From the NCBI GenBank assembly GCA_034086685.1, contig JAXDZY010000063.1, positions 1-56,553 on the forward strand: 56,553 nt of DNA, given 5' to 3'. The position numbers and the translations under genes are program-made. This stretch comes from TWA4 sp034086685 (lineage in GTDB: Bacteria; Bacillota; Clostridia; Lachnospirales; Lachnospiraceae). Below, piece by piece: positions 1 through 7,687 of the stretch (position 1 is the first letter of the stretch; each line of letters opens with the position of its first letter). The notes beneath the pieces were generated by a model that saw only the letters and a list, made by a program, of their open reading frames with translations, was not told where the DNA came from and did no database searches.

Positions 1-36
1 ATCCGCCAAAATGGGGAAAGCTCCGTTGTTAATTTT

Positions 37-147
37 GTCTCTTCCAGAATAGATTCGAACTCCAAGTTCTTTTTTCTGTTTTCCCTCAGGGTTCAGCCGC
101 GGCTCCTTCTTAGGAGGCGCTTGTTTTATCCGTTAAACTAAGAGGAC
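37..147 (-). tRNA. tRNA-Arg(CCU)-like gene with abnormal 3' half
   Basis: Read on the minus strand, the 5' half is a textbook tRNA: acceptor strand GTCCTCT, a D arm with GTTTAACGGATAAAAC, and anticodon loop CTCCTAA (anticodon CCU, Arg). After the anticodon loop the sequence departs from a normal tRNA. The expected anticodon-stem return is missing, about 40 extra bases follow, and a T-loop-like TTCGAAT precedes AGAGAC, which almost matches the expected AGAGGAC 3' acceptor strand. It could be a decayed tRNA, a recombination junction inside a tRNA, or an unusual variable arm. A good minus-strand promoter lies 71-99 bases upstream. Confidence 0.35.
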
Positions 148-217
148 ATTACCGATTTTTGGCTTAAACACGGAACAGTCTGAAATGTTGCCGCATAGAC
201 AATCCGGCAACATTCAT

Positions 218-246
218 ATTGTACAGGTTTATAATCCTCTTGTCAA
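218..246 (-). promoter_or_regulatory. Promoter for the tRNA-like gene
   Basis: On the minus strand, TTGACA (241-246) and TACAAT (218-223) are separated by 17 bases, a near-consensus vegetative promoter. The transcript would begin near 210 and open with a 9-bp hairpin, ATGTTGCCG pairing with CGGCAACAT (184-212), before reaching the tRNA-like sequence. Confidence 0.6.
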
Positions 247-277
247 GGAAAAATATTTTCAGGAGCACGGAACAGTT

Positions 278-461
278 TTATTTTAATCCTTTGCAGAGCG
301 GAATCAGACACATCAGTATGATGATTCCGACCAGGCCGATTATAATTCCCGGAATCATGTGATTCCATACCATGCAGAAGCACATGCCAACACCCGGTGC
401 CAGTGCCCCGATGCTTAATTTTTGTTTCTGTTATGTTAATTGTTGGGATGTCCTGGTTCAT
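278..461 (-). pseudogene. Small membrane protein, frameshifted
   Basis: The minus-strand reading frame from ATG at 461 starts MNQDIPTINITETK and then runs into low-quality sequence. Removing one A from the five-A run near 423-427 restores a coherent reading: a short polar N-terminus, then SIGALAPGVG, then a hydrophobic helix containing IPGIIIGLVGIIILM and the end CLIPLCKGLK at 278. The restored protein would be about 60 residues with one or two membrane segments. An in-frame TGA upstream and a weak Shine-Dalgarno site reduce confidence. It may be a dead gene, a sequencing error in the homopolymer, or chance. Function unknown. Confidence 0.35.
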
Positions 462-559
462 ATGAAATAAAAATCAGGTGATAATAGAACTGAAAACAGA
501 TAAAAATTATCACTGATTCTGCACCAAAAGAGAACATTTCTCATTAACCGGAAACAACG

Positions 560-638
560 TTGACAAGATTCTCCGAACTAAAGTATACTTTGCGTTAGCA
601 GGTACTAACTCAGAAAATGAGTCCTGCTTTTATTTTTT
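560..638 (+). promoter_or_regulatory. Promoter followed by attenuator-like terminator
   Basis: TTGACA (560-565) and TATACT (584-589) are 18 bases apart, giving a strong promoter with a start near 596. The RNA would immediately form a two-part hairpin, AGCAGG (597-602) with CCTGCT (623-628) and ACTCA (608-612) with TGAGT (618-622), followed by a T-rich tract to 638. That is a terminator in the leader of the gene at 693, so this is either an attenuator or a very short separate transcript. Confidence 0.6.
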
Positions 639-692
639 ACAGAGAGGTTAGTTGATTATAACCGGCATATGAAAGGAAAGGAGTAAACGGAT

Positions 693-2909
693 ATGAAAAA
701 GTTTACAAAGCAGAAAAGATATGTGACCGTATTTCTGGCAGCGGCAATGATAACTGGTTTGATACCTGCTGATATGGCTATGGCAGTTACCGGTAATCAG
801 GCTGCGAAAAACGGAACATATGCGAAAACAGCTCATGTGGAAAGAACCGTGGAAGATGATGAAAATGAAGATCTATGGACGGAATATGATGTTAAAGTAA
901 CCCTGGAAGTGGCAGATGGTGTTTTTTCGGAGATCACAGTAATACCTCAGAACGGATATGACGAGGGTGAAAGCAAAACATATTTTGCAAAAGCGTATAA
1001 TAAGTCAAATGGTTTTCAGACACTTTTAACAGGAAAAACCGCATCTGAAGATACGATCAATGGGTGGGATGCGGTTTCAGGTGCGACACGCACATCTGAA
1101 GCAATAAAAAAAGCTGCACTGGAAGCAATTCATGAAGCAGACGAAGCTGAAAAGCCTTCCGAAAGCGAAACCCAGGAGCCTGAAAAGCCTGCAGAAATCT
1201 ATGTTTTAATGAATATTCCTTATGCAGAGTTTTATAAATCAGATGTTAATAATGATGTGGCGGTAGATGCATTTTCTTCTGCAACTCTGAACAAGACCAG
1301 GACATCGGGTCTTGCAGGCGGATCATATCATGTGAATGCAGATGGAAGTGATATTACAGGTATCACATTCCCTGTAAAGGTTGGAGAAGGCGTTGATCTT
1401 TCAGAATACAAAAAAGTTACAGATGAAGATTCTGTGGAAATTACTGTAACCAACCGGGGACAGACCAGCACTGATACATATACCGGTCAGGATGCTCTGT
1501 TTGAAAATGAAAGTTATGCTTATTATGTATTAAGTGAAGCTCCTGACTATTACAAAGAAGTTGTTGCAAATGCCGATGGTTCTCTGAGCTTTGGAAAAGT
1601 GATCGGTGAAACGAGAACACTGACCGGAGTGGAAGCAGAGCTTCTGACGGACACCTCCTATGGAGATTATCAGCTGGATCTGGAAGGAATTGATGTCATT
1701 GATGCTGGCACAGATAAGGTATACGGAGTGGTTGTAAGTACCAGTGAAGGTGCCGATTACGGCATGCGTCATCTGGAAAATATCTGGAGAGTAACAGAAC
1801 TGGCATGGTGTACCGGTTTTACGGAAAGCATACATGGGTGCCCCACATCATCTGCGCATTATGAGGCAATGATGGGCCAGCATATTAACAGGATTACCTA
1901 TTATACCAGCAAAGGAATATATGAAATACCTGTAGATAATATTTATGTACCTGTAAAATTCGATGGTTCTGTAAATGTGGCAGATGAGGATATCAATGCA
2001 GGAGAAACAACTGTAACTGCAAGCGGTATTCCTGAAGATTTCGATGCGCAGTATAAAGTGGAAGGACTGAAAGATGCAGCGGTGGCAGATGGTATTTTAA
2101 CCTACAGCAAAGAAGCTGAAAAAGGTAAATATACTCTGACAGTAAGCGACGGAAGAGGAAAGTATGCATCTATAAGTACCAGCTTTATACTGTCCACAGA
2201 GGAAATGCCTGCGACATACAATGGTAATGATGATGCACCTGCACTGGCGGCAGCAGAGGGCAGCAGCGCAGAAGCGTTTGAAGATTACCTGAAAAATATC
2301 AGTGCAGTAACTGTAAATGGAACGGATTATGCAGCAACCGGAAGAGATGCTGTTGTAATTATTAATGAAGACGGAACTCTGAATCTGGAAGCAGTATCCG
2401 GCGATTCGGCTGTTTTTGCGGAAAATGGTGCATATGAGATAACTGTTTCTTCGATTGGTTATCATGAACTGACATTTATTTATACAAAGAAGGAAGTCTC
2501 TGCACCGGTAGAACCTGATGACGAAAATGGTGACGATGCAGCAGCGCCCGCAGATCCTTCGGATGACGAAAACGGTGACGATGCAGCAGCGCCCGCAGAT
2601 CCTTCGGATGATGAAGAAGGTGAGGATGGAAACAACAGCACAACTGTATCTGGAAACAGCAACCAGAGTGGTACCGGCACGGGAACCGGTATTAGCGGCA
2701 GTGCAGATATCGGTGTAAGTAACAATACAACAGGTAATGGAAATCAGAGTGCCGGTCAGATTTCACAAAACGGCAGCCAGGCTGAACAGGATTATTCTTC
2801 TGTAGACACCGGTGACAGCAGCACCATGTATCTGTGGCTGGCTCTGCTGATGCTGAGTTTGTGCGGCGGAGGCTATGTGGTTATTATGAAACGTCGTAAA
2901 AACGTATAA
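693..2909 (+). CDS. Surface FMN-binding / Tp47-like protein
   Basis: A 738-residue exported protein. A signal peptide ending near residue 31 is followed by an FMN-binding domain (about 38-145) with the flavinylation motif DAVSGAT; Thr132 is the expected site for covalent FMN added by ApbE. Residues about 165-420 resemble the treponemal Tp47 lipoprotein (for example VDAFSSATLNKTRTSG and TSSAHYEAMMGQHI), and bacterial Ig-like segments follow. A low-complexity Asp/Ala/Pro/Gly/Ser stalk then leads to SVDTGD, a membrane helix and the tail MKRRKNV, which resembles a degenerate sortase-type anchor. The start is set by AAAGGAG upstream. It lies before an apbE operon, so it is a likely outermost flavin carrier; Tp47 similarity is from memory. 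Confidence 0.85.
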   Translation: MKKFTKQKRYVTVFLAAAMITGLIPADMAMAVTGNQAAKNGTYAKTAHVERTVEDDENEDLWTEYDVKVTLEVADGVFSEITVIPQNGYDEGESKTYFAKAYNKSNGFQTLLTGKTASEDTINGWDAVSGATRTSEAIKKAALEAIHEADEAEKPSESETQEPEKPAEIYVLMNIPYAEFYKSDVNNDVAVDAFSSATLNKTRTSGLAGGSYHVNADGSDITGITFPVKVGEGVDLSEYKKVTDEDSVEITVTNRGQTSTDTYTGQDALFENESYAYYVLSEAPDYYKEVVANADGSLSFGKVIGETRTLTGVEAELLTDTSYGDYQLDLEGIDVIDAGTDKVYGVVVSTSEGADYGMRHLENIWRVTELAWCTGFTESIHGCPTSSAHYEAMMGQHINRITYYTSKGIYEIPVDNIYVPVKFDGSVNVADEDINAGETTVTASGIPEDFDAQYKVEGLKDAAVADGILTYSKEAEKGKYTLTVSDGRGKYASISTSFILSTEEMPATYNGNDDAPALAAAEGSSAEAFEDYLKNISAVTVNGTDYAATGRDAVVIINEDGTLNLEAVSGDSAVFAENGAYEITVSSIGYHELTFIYTKKEVSAPVEPDDENGDDAAAPADPSDDENGDDAAAPADPSDDEEGEDGNNSTTVSGNSNQSGTGTGTGISGSADIGVSNNTTGNGNQSAGQISQNGSQAEQDYSSVDTGDSSTMYLWLALLMLSLCGGGYVVIMKRRKNV
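2517..2606 (+). repeat. Two 45-bp direct repeats in coding sequence
   Basis: Two nearly identical 45-bp units (2517-2561 and 2562-2606) encode DDENGDDAAAPADPS twice; a third decayed unit begins DDEEGED. They form part of the acidic stalk of the surface flavoprotein and could vary in copy number. Confidence 0.9.
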
Positions 2910-2963
2910 ATAATACGTTATAATCATTATTTCGTTGAAGTTTAACATTAGTGAAATTTTAAT

Positions 2964-3139
2964 CAGATGATAATGGGGTGGACGAACCATCATCTGGCTG
3001 TCTGTAAAAGACATTGGTATCGGAAACCCCATTATTTTCAAGGTCACCTCTGCAGGGCGGCCTTGTTGCTGTGTATATCTGATAAAAGTATCAGAATTCT
3101 GGTTAACATGGGATGAAAAACAAGGCATTCCGCCTGCAG
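2964..3139 (+). ncRNA. Structured leader before apbE, riboswitch candidate
   Basis: The gap before apbE holds several strong pairings. CAGATGAT (2964-2971) pairs with ATCATCTG (2989-2996) and competes with a 10-bp stem, ATAATGGGGT (2970-2979) with ACCCCATTAT (3026-3035). Further hairpins are TGTCT/AGACA (about 2999-3013), CAAGG/CCTTG (3039-3043 and 3061-3065) and TCTGATA/TATCAGA (3078-3084 and 3089-3095). A long-range pairing of 3050-3065 with 3121-3139 (CTGCAGG with CCTGCAG, CCTTG with CAAGG) would exclude the CAAGG hairpin and ends 11 bases before the ribosome binding site. It does not match FMN, TPP, cobalamin, SAM or c-di-GMP-I riboswitch consensus as I know them. Confidence 0.5.
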
Positions 3140-3159
3140 CGGTATGTCAGAGGAGGGAA

Positions 3160-4263
3160 ATGAAAAAAATACTGATTTTTACCATGCTGCTGACTCTGGT
3201 ATTTACCGGATGCAGTGGGGCAGGAGTTTCTGAGGAGACAGATGGCAGCATCTTATTACAGAATAAAGAAACAGTGGAAAATGTTTCGTCAGCCGCAGAA
3301 GAAATTCCTTCATCACAGCAGGAAATATTTGCCATGGACACATATATGACGCTGATTGGTTATGGAGAGAATTGTCAGGAAGCGGTGAATGAGGCAGTAC
3401 AGGAAATTGAAAGGCTGGATGCGCTGCTGTCTGTGGGAAATAAAGACAGTGAGATTGCGGCCGTCAACGAAAATAAGAGCGGAAAAGTTTCCGGGGACAC
3501 GGAAATCATGCTGGTAGAAGCTCTTTCTTTATATGAAACGACAGAAGGCGCTTTTGACATAACCGTATATTCGCTTATGGAAGCATGGGGCTTTACCTCT
3601 CAGGATTATCGTGTGCCGGAAAGTGGGGAAATAGGAGCACTTCTGCAAACTGTAGATTCATCAGCATTAAAATATGATGCACAGTCAAAAACAGTTTCGC
3701 TGGCTGAAAATCAGGGAATTGATTTCGGCGGAATTGCCAAAGGCTATGCTTCAGGGCGAGTGATGGAAATATTTAAAAAGTATGATCTGGTTTCGGGCAT
3801 GGTTTCTCTGGGAGGCAATGTACAGTGTTATTTGGCAAAAACCGACGGAAATCTGTGGCGTGTGGGAATTGCCGGACCTGGTATGGAAGAATCGGATGCT
3901 GATCTGCTGGGAGTTGTGTCGGTTGAAGATAAAGCAGTGATTACCTCAGGTGGATATGAACGTTTCTTTGAAGATGAAAAAACAGGGAAAACATATCATC
4001 ATATTCTGGATCCGGCAACGGGATATCCCGCAGAAAGCGGCCTGAGCTCCGTTACTATTGTGAGCGATAACGGCATGCTGGCAGACGGCCTGTCCACGGC
4101 TGTATTTATTATGGGACTGGAAAAAGCAGAGAATTACTGGAAACAGTATGGCGATGCTTTTGAAATGATACTTATGGCGGAAAATGGGACAGTATATATT
4201 ACAGAGGGGCTGGAGCAGAATTTTACAACAGAATTTCCCCTTTCTGTTATCAGGCGAAATTAA
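3160..4263 (+). CDS. apbE: FAD:protein FMN transferase (lipoprotein)
   Basis: A 367-residue ApbE family protein that moves FMN from FAD onto Thr/Ser of exported FMN-binding domains. A lipobox, VFTGC, makes it a membrane-anchored lipoprotein acting outside the cytoplasm. Family motifs are complete: MDTYMTL near residue 53, DFGGIAKGYA (188-197) for FAD binding, VSLGGNVQ, HHILDPATGYP (from His280) and ADGLST (308-313) with the metal-ligating Asp309. AGAGGAGGG lies 3-9 bases before the ATG. The next three genes supply four FMN-binding domains as substrates, with 19 bases to the first, so this is the maturase of the operon. Confidence 0.95.
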   Translation: MKKILIFTMLLTLVFTGCSGAGVSEETDGSILLQNKETVENVSSAAEEIPSSQQEIFAMDTYMTLIGYGENCQEAVNEAVQEIERLDALLSVGNKDSEIAAVNENKSGKVSGDTEIMLVEALSLYETTEGAFDITVYSLMEAWGFTSQDYRVPESGEIGALLQTVDSSALKYDAQSKTVSLAENQGIDFGGIAKGYASGRVMEIFKKYDLVSGMVSLGGNVQCYLAKTDGNLWRVGIAGPGMEESDADLLGVVSVEDKAVITSGGYERFFEDEKTGKTYHHILDPATGYPAESGLSSVTIVSDNGMLADGLSTAVFIMGLEKAENYWKQYGDAFEMILMAENGTVYITEGLEQNFTTEFPLSVIRRN

Positions 4264-4282
4264 GTAAACATGAGGAAATGAT

Positions 4283-6103
4283 ATGAGAGAAAATAAATCC
4301 GGAAATAGACAAATGGAAAATGGGAAAGGCGGACGAAGGCCGGAAGGCGGAAAAACAGAAAAAATCCTTTCCGGACTGGCTCCTCTGGTTAATCTGTGGC
4401 CGGCAGTACTGGTGGCAGTCCTGATTGCCGGTACACTTCCCGCAACAGAACCTGTTCTTCGGGAAATACCTGCTTTACTGACCATCGATGCGAAAGCTTC
4501 GGAAACAAAAGCAGCAGAGGAAACTGAAACAGATATAGAAGCGGAAACTGCTCCCGTACAGGAAATCATACCAGTGGTGGAAGAAATATTTGAAGAGCCG
4601 GAAGGATATGTGGACGGAACTTATTACGGTTCTGCCCGGGGATTTGGCGGAACCATTCAGGTAAAGGTTTTAATCTCCGAAGGGAAGATTGCTGATATCA
4701 GTATTGTCAGTGCATTCGGAGAGACACCTTCTTATCTGTCTTCTGCAAAAGCGGTTATCAGCCGCATAATTGCAGCTCAAAGCCCCAATGTGGACATTGT
4801 ATCGGGGGCCACCTATTCCTCCAACGGTATTATTAATGCAGTAAAAACTGCTTTAAAACAGGCGGCAGGCTCCGGCGTGACCGATGATCTGACAGTGGAT
4901 GAAGATAGTATAAATACAGGTGGTATAAATACAGGCGGTGCAGGAATATCAGCCGGCAATACCTCATCTCCGCAGAAAAAACCGTTGGTCAATAAAAATC
5001 CGCTTCCTGCGGAAGATGGATATATGGATGGCGTTTATACCGGAACTGCAGAAGGGTTTGGCGGCGAAATCACCGTGCAGGTAACTGTTGCCGGCGGAAA
5101 AATTGTTTCCATTGAGATTCTCGAAGCAGAAGATGAAACACCTTCTTATCTGAAACAGGCAGAAAAAGTTACGGAACGGATTATTGCAGCTCAGAGTACG
5201 GAAGTGGATGTGGTGTCCGGAGCAACCTGGAGTTCAACCGGCATTATTAATGCGGTTTCAGAAGCACTGACAAAGGCCGTGTCCGCAGAAAACGGAAAGC
5301 CAGGATCTGACAGTACACATCATCCTGGTTTGGAAAGTACGCAGCAGCCTGAGGGAGGTATGGAAAACTCAGGCTTTGGCAGTTGGGAGGATTCAGAAGA
5401 AGGAAACCCGGAATCCTCAGGTTCAGATCAGAATAGTTTTGAAACTCCCGAAGCAGAAAACAGCACAGCCCTGTATAAGGATGGAGTCTATCGGGCATCA
5501 GCACTCTGCGCAGACGAGGATACCTTTATTTATACCGTACAGTTAACCGTGATAATAGGAAAAGGGAAAATTGCAGATATTCAGGTGGAAAAACTGGATG
5601 ACAGATCGGATTATCCCGATGATAATGATGTTTATCTGGATTATGCAATCAATGGCCGCACCCGTAAAAATATCTGGTATGAAGGCGTTGTGAAACAGAT
5701 ATTAACAGCACAGAATGCAGAACAGATCGATGTGGTCAGCAGTGCTACCTATTCTTCCAATGCAATTGTAAGTGCAGCCCGGGAAGCTTTGCAGACAGCC
5801 CTTGCAGAGGCTTCAGAAGAGAGTGAAGATGCTGAAACGCAGGAAACGGTAGAGGAAACCGGAGGTATCGAAGCGCCGGAGACGGATGCAGAGACGGAAA
5901 GTCCGGAGGTACCGGAGACAGCTGCAGAGACGGAAAATCCGGAGGTACCGGAGACGGTTGCAGAAATGGAAAGTCCGGAGGTAGCGGAGACGGCTGCAGA
6001 AATGGAAAGTCCGGAGGTACCGGAGACGGCTGTAGAAAATGAAAGTTCCGCTTTTTCAGTTTTGAGTGCACTGGAGGATTTTATCAGGAGGTTTCGGGCA
6101 TGA
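4283..6103 (+). CDS. Membrane-anchored protein with three FMN-binding domains
   Basis: A 606-residue protein with one N-terminal membrane segment (about 36-55) and three FMN-binding domains, near residues 108-195, 245-335 and 398-510. The first two carry SGAT with expected flavinylated Thr177 and Thr315. The third reads DVVSSAT (Thr489): Ser replaces the motif Gly, and the domain holds extra sequence, so its flavinylation is less certain. Linkers are rich in Gly, Ser and Glu, and the C-terminus is a Glu/Pro repeat. It overlaps the next gene by four bases (ATGA), indicating translational coupling. Most likely an extracytoplasmic multi-flavin electron wire; the redox partner is inferred from context. 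Confidence 0.88.
   Translation: MRENKSGNRQMENGKGGRRPEGGKTEKILSGLAPLVNLWPAVLVAVLIAGTLPATEPVLREIPALLTIDAKASETKAAEETETDIEAETAPVQEIIPVVEEIFEEPEGYVDGTYYGSARGFGGTIQVKVLISEGKIADISIVSAFGETPSYLSSAKAVISRIIAAQSPNVDIVSGATYSSNGIINAVKTALKQAAGSGVTDDLTVDEDSINTGGINTGGAGISAGNTSSPQKKPLVNKNPLPAEDGYMDGVYTGTAEGFGGEITVQVTVAGGKIVSIEILEAEDETPSYLKQAEKVTERIIAAQSTEVDVVSGATWSSTGIINAVSEALTKAVSAENGKPGSDSTHHPGLESTQQPEGGMENSGFGSWEDSEEGNPESSGSDQNSFETPEAENSTALYKDGVYRASALCADEDTFIYTVQLTVIIGKGKIADIQVEKLDDRSDYPDDNDVYLDYAINGRTRKNIWYEGVVKQILTAQNAEQIDVVSSATYSSNAIVSAAREALQTALAEASEESEDAETQETVEETGGIEAPETDAETESPEVPETAAETENPEVPETVAEMESPEVAETAAEMESPEVPETAVENESSAFSVLSALEDFIRRFRA
5879..6046 (+). repeat. 36-bp tandem repeats encoding Glu/Pro 12-mers
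   Basis: About four and a half copies of a 36-bp unit encode 12-residue repeats of the form ETAAEMESPEVP at the C-terminus of the triple FMN-binding protein. The copies differ at several positions. They probably form an extended acidic spacer and could expand or contract by slippage. Confidence 0.85.
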
Positions 6104-6591
6104 AATATAAAAATTTTACGGTTCGTTTTCTGAGTCTGGCTGTGATAGCAGGAGCACTCTTTTCATACAATTCCGTTGCTGCAGAACGCCGGTTGATGGT
6201 GGAAAAAAATGAAAATAAAATATCAGAAGCGGAAGCGTATAATGAATCGATTATGGCACTGGAAAGTGCGGAAGGAGTAAGTTCGGGAGAAAATACAGGA
6301 ATCGAAGCAGGGCGATCTGTTTATGCGGATGGAGTCTGGGAGGGAACCGGTATGGGCTTTGGAGGCGATATCAACGTAGCGGTTACTGTGGAAAGTGGAA
6401 AAATCACGCATGTGGAGATTCTGTCTGCAAAGTCTGAGGATTCTGCTTATTTGAAAATGGCAGAAGAACTGACAGATCATATTGTTGAGGAACAGAATAC
6501 GGAAATCGACACGATATCCGGGGCAACCTACAGTTCCCGGGGAATTCTTGGTGCAGCATCCGATGCGTTGAGTAAGGCGGTGTCACCATGA
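6100..6591 (+). CDS. Exported single FMN-binding domain protein
   Basis: A 163-residue protein with a signal peptide or N-terminal anchor (about 1-28) and one FMN-binding domain (about 72-162). The motif DTISGATYSS places the expected flavinylated residue at Thr143. The domain is close to the first two domains of the upstream protein (shared DGVW/DGTY start, GFGGDI strand, SGATYSS). The start codon overlaps the upstream stop (ATGA), and its own end overlaps the next start, so the genes are translationally coupled. It probably passes electrons between the polyferredoxin encoded next and the larger flavin proteins. Confidence 0.9.
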   Translation: MKYKNFTVRFLSLAVIAGALFSYNSVAAERRLMVEKNENKISEAEAYNESIMALESAEGVSSGENTGIEAGRSVYADGVWEGTGMGFGGDINVAVTVESGKITHVEILSAKSEDSAYLKMAEELTDHIVEEQNTEIDTISGATYSSRGILGAASDALSKAVSP

Positions 6592-7502
6592 TATCACTGA
6601 AGGAAATTAGAAATAGTTCTGTAAAACAGCGTGTTTCCGGAAAAGAAGGAAAGTCTCTCACAGCCGGCCGGCAGAGGCTGATGCGAGCTGTCATTCAGGT
6701 AATCTTTTTTATCAGTATGCCGTCTGCTTTTGTGGCAGGTTTTTCAGGAGTAAAATACATATTCAATCAAATCGGGAGCGGAAATGTGCTGGAAGTCAAC
6801 GGTTTTTTGATTACACTTATTGGACTTGGAATATTCACTATTCTGTTTGGAAGATATTTCTGTGGTTATGTATGTGCTTTTGGAACACTGGGAGATTTTG
6901 TTTACTGGATTTCAGGACTTGTACAGACGAAACTGTTCAAAAACAGGAAACAATTCTCACTGCCGGAAGCATGTGTTCCCATCTGTCAGAAGATAAAATA
7001 TGTGATTCTGGCTTTGATCGTTATTTTCTGCACACTGGGAGTATACGAAAAATTTTCCGGCACCAGTCCATGGGATGTATTTTCCAGGCTGACGGCGGGA
7101 AGACTCAATCTGGAGGGATATACCGCGGGAGTTGTTATATTTGTGGTGATTCTGGCGGGGATGGCATTGCAGGAACGGTTTTTCTGCCAGTTTCTGTGTC
7201 CCATGGGAGCCGTATTTGCAGTGCTGCCCATACTGCCTGTATCTGTATTAAAACGAAATGAGGCCGGCTGTCGGAAAGGCTGCAGTCTGTGCCGGAAAAA
7301 ATGTCCGGTTTATCTGAAGCCGGAAGAGGACAGTCTGTTATCCGGAGAATGTATCCGGTGCGGCAGATGTGCCGTGTCCTGCCCCGGAGAGAATATTCAT
7401 CTTGCAGGACAGCTGAACGGTAATGAGATCTGGATGGTGATTATTCAGGCAGTTATTTTCTTTATCATGGGAACGGTTCTCGGTCTGTGCCGGTTTATGT
7501 AG
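6588..7502 (+). CDS. NapH/NosR-like membrane polyferredoxin
   Basis: A 304-residue membrane iron-sulfur protein with about five to six membrane helices. It carries the paired motifs CGYVCAFG and CQFLCPMG typical of NapH/NosR/CcoG-type proteins, then two C-terminal [4Fe-4S] sites, CSLCRKKCP and CIRCGRCAVSCP (about residues 225-265). It overlaps the upstream FMN-binding gene by four bases. Family members move electrons across or along the membrane, so here it probably links a cytoplasmic donor such as ferredoxin to the flavin domains outside. The donor and the terminal acceptor are not visible. No terminator is obvious directly after the gene. Confidence 0.88.
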   Translation: MISLKEIRNSSVKQRVSGKEGKSLTAGRQRLMRAVIQVIFFISMPSAFVAGFSGVKYIFNQIGSGNVLEVNGFLITLIGLGIFTILFGRYFCGYVCAFGTLGDFVYWISGLVQTKLFKNRKQFSLPEACVPICQKIKYVILALIVIFCTLGVYEKFSGTSPWDVFSRLTAGRLNLEGYTAGVVIFVVILAGMALQERFFCQFLCPMGAVFAVLPILPVSVLKRNEAGCRKGCSLCRKKCPVYLKPEEDSLLSGECIRCGRCAVSCPGENIHLAGQLNGNEIWMVIIQAVIFFIMGTVLGLCRFM

Positions 7503-7609
7503 AAATAGTTTTATTCTCCATGTTTATTTGTTTTTTAAGTATCCGGGAATCTGATACTAATAAAATGAAATTATAACTGTATATTATAACTGGATATATT
7601 TTATGCGTA

Positions 7610-7639
7610 TTGGACAGTATGTGTGTGTTATGATAATAT
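7610..7639 (+). promoter_or_regulatory. Promoter of the symporter gene
   Basis: TTGGAC (7610-7615) and TATAAT-like TAATAT (7634-7639) with an 18-base spacer, 48 bases before the start codon. It separates the symporter from the flavin operon. Confidence 0.5.
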
Positions 7640-7687
7640 CTTGAACACAAATTAAAACAGCGCTGAAATAAAACAAGGAGAAAAACT

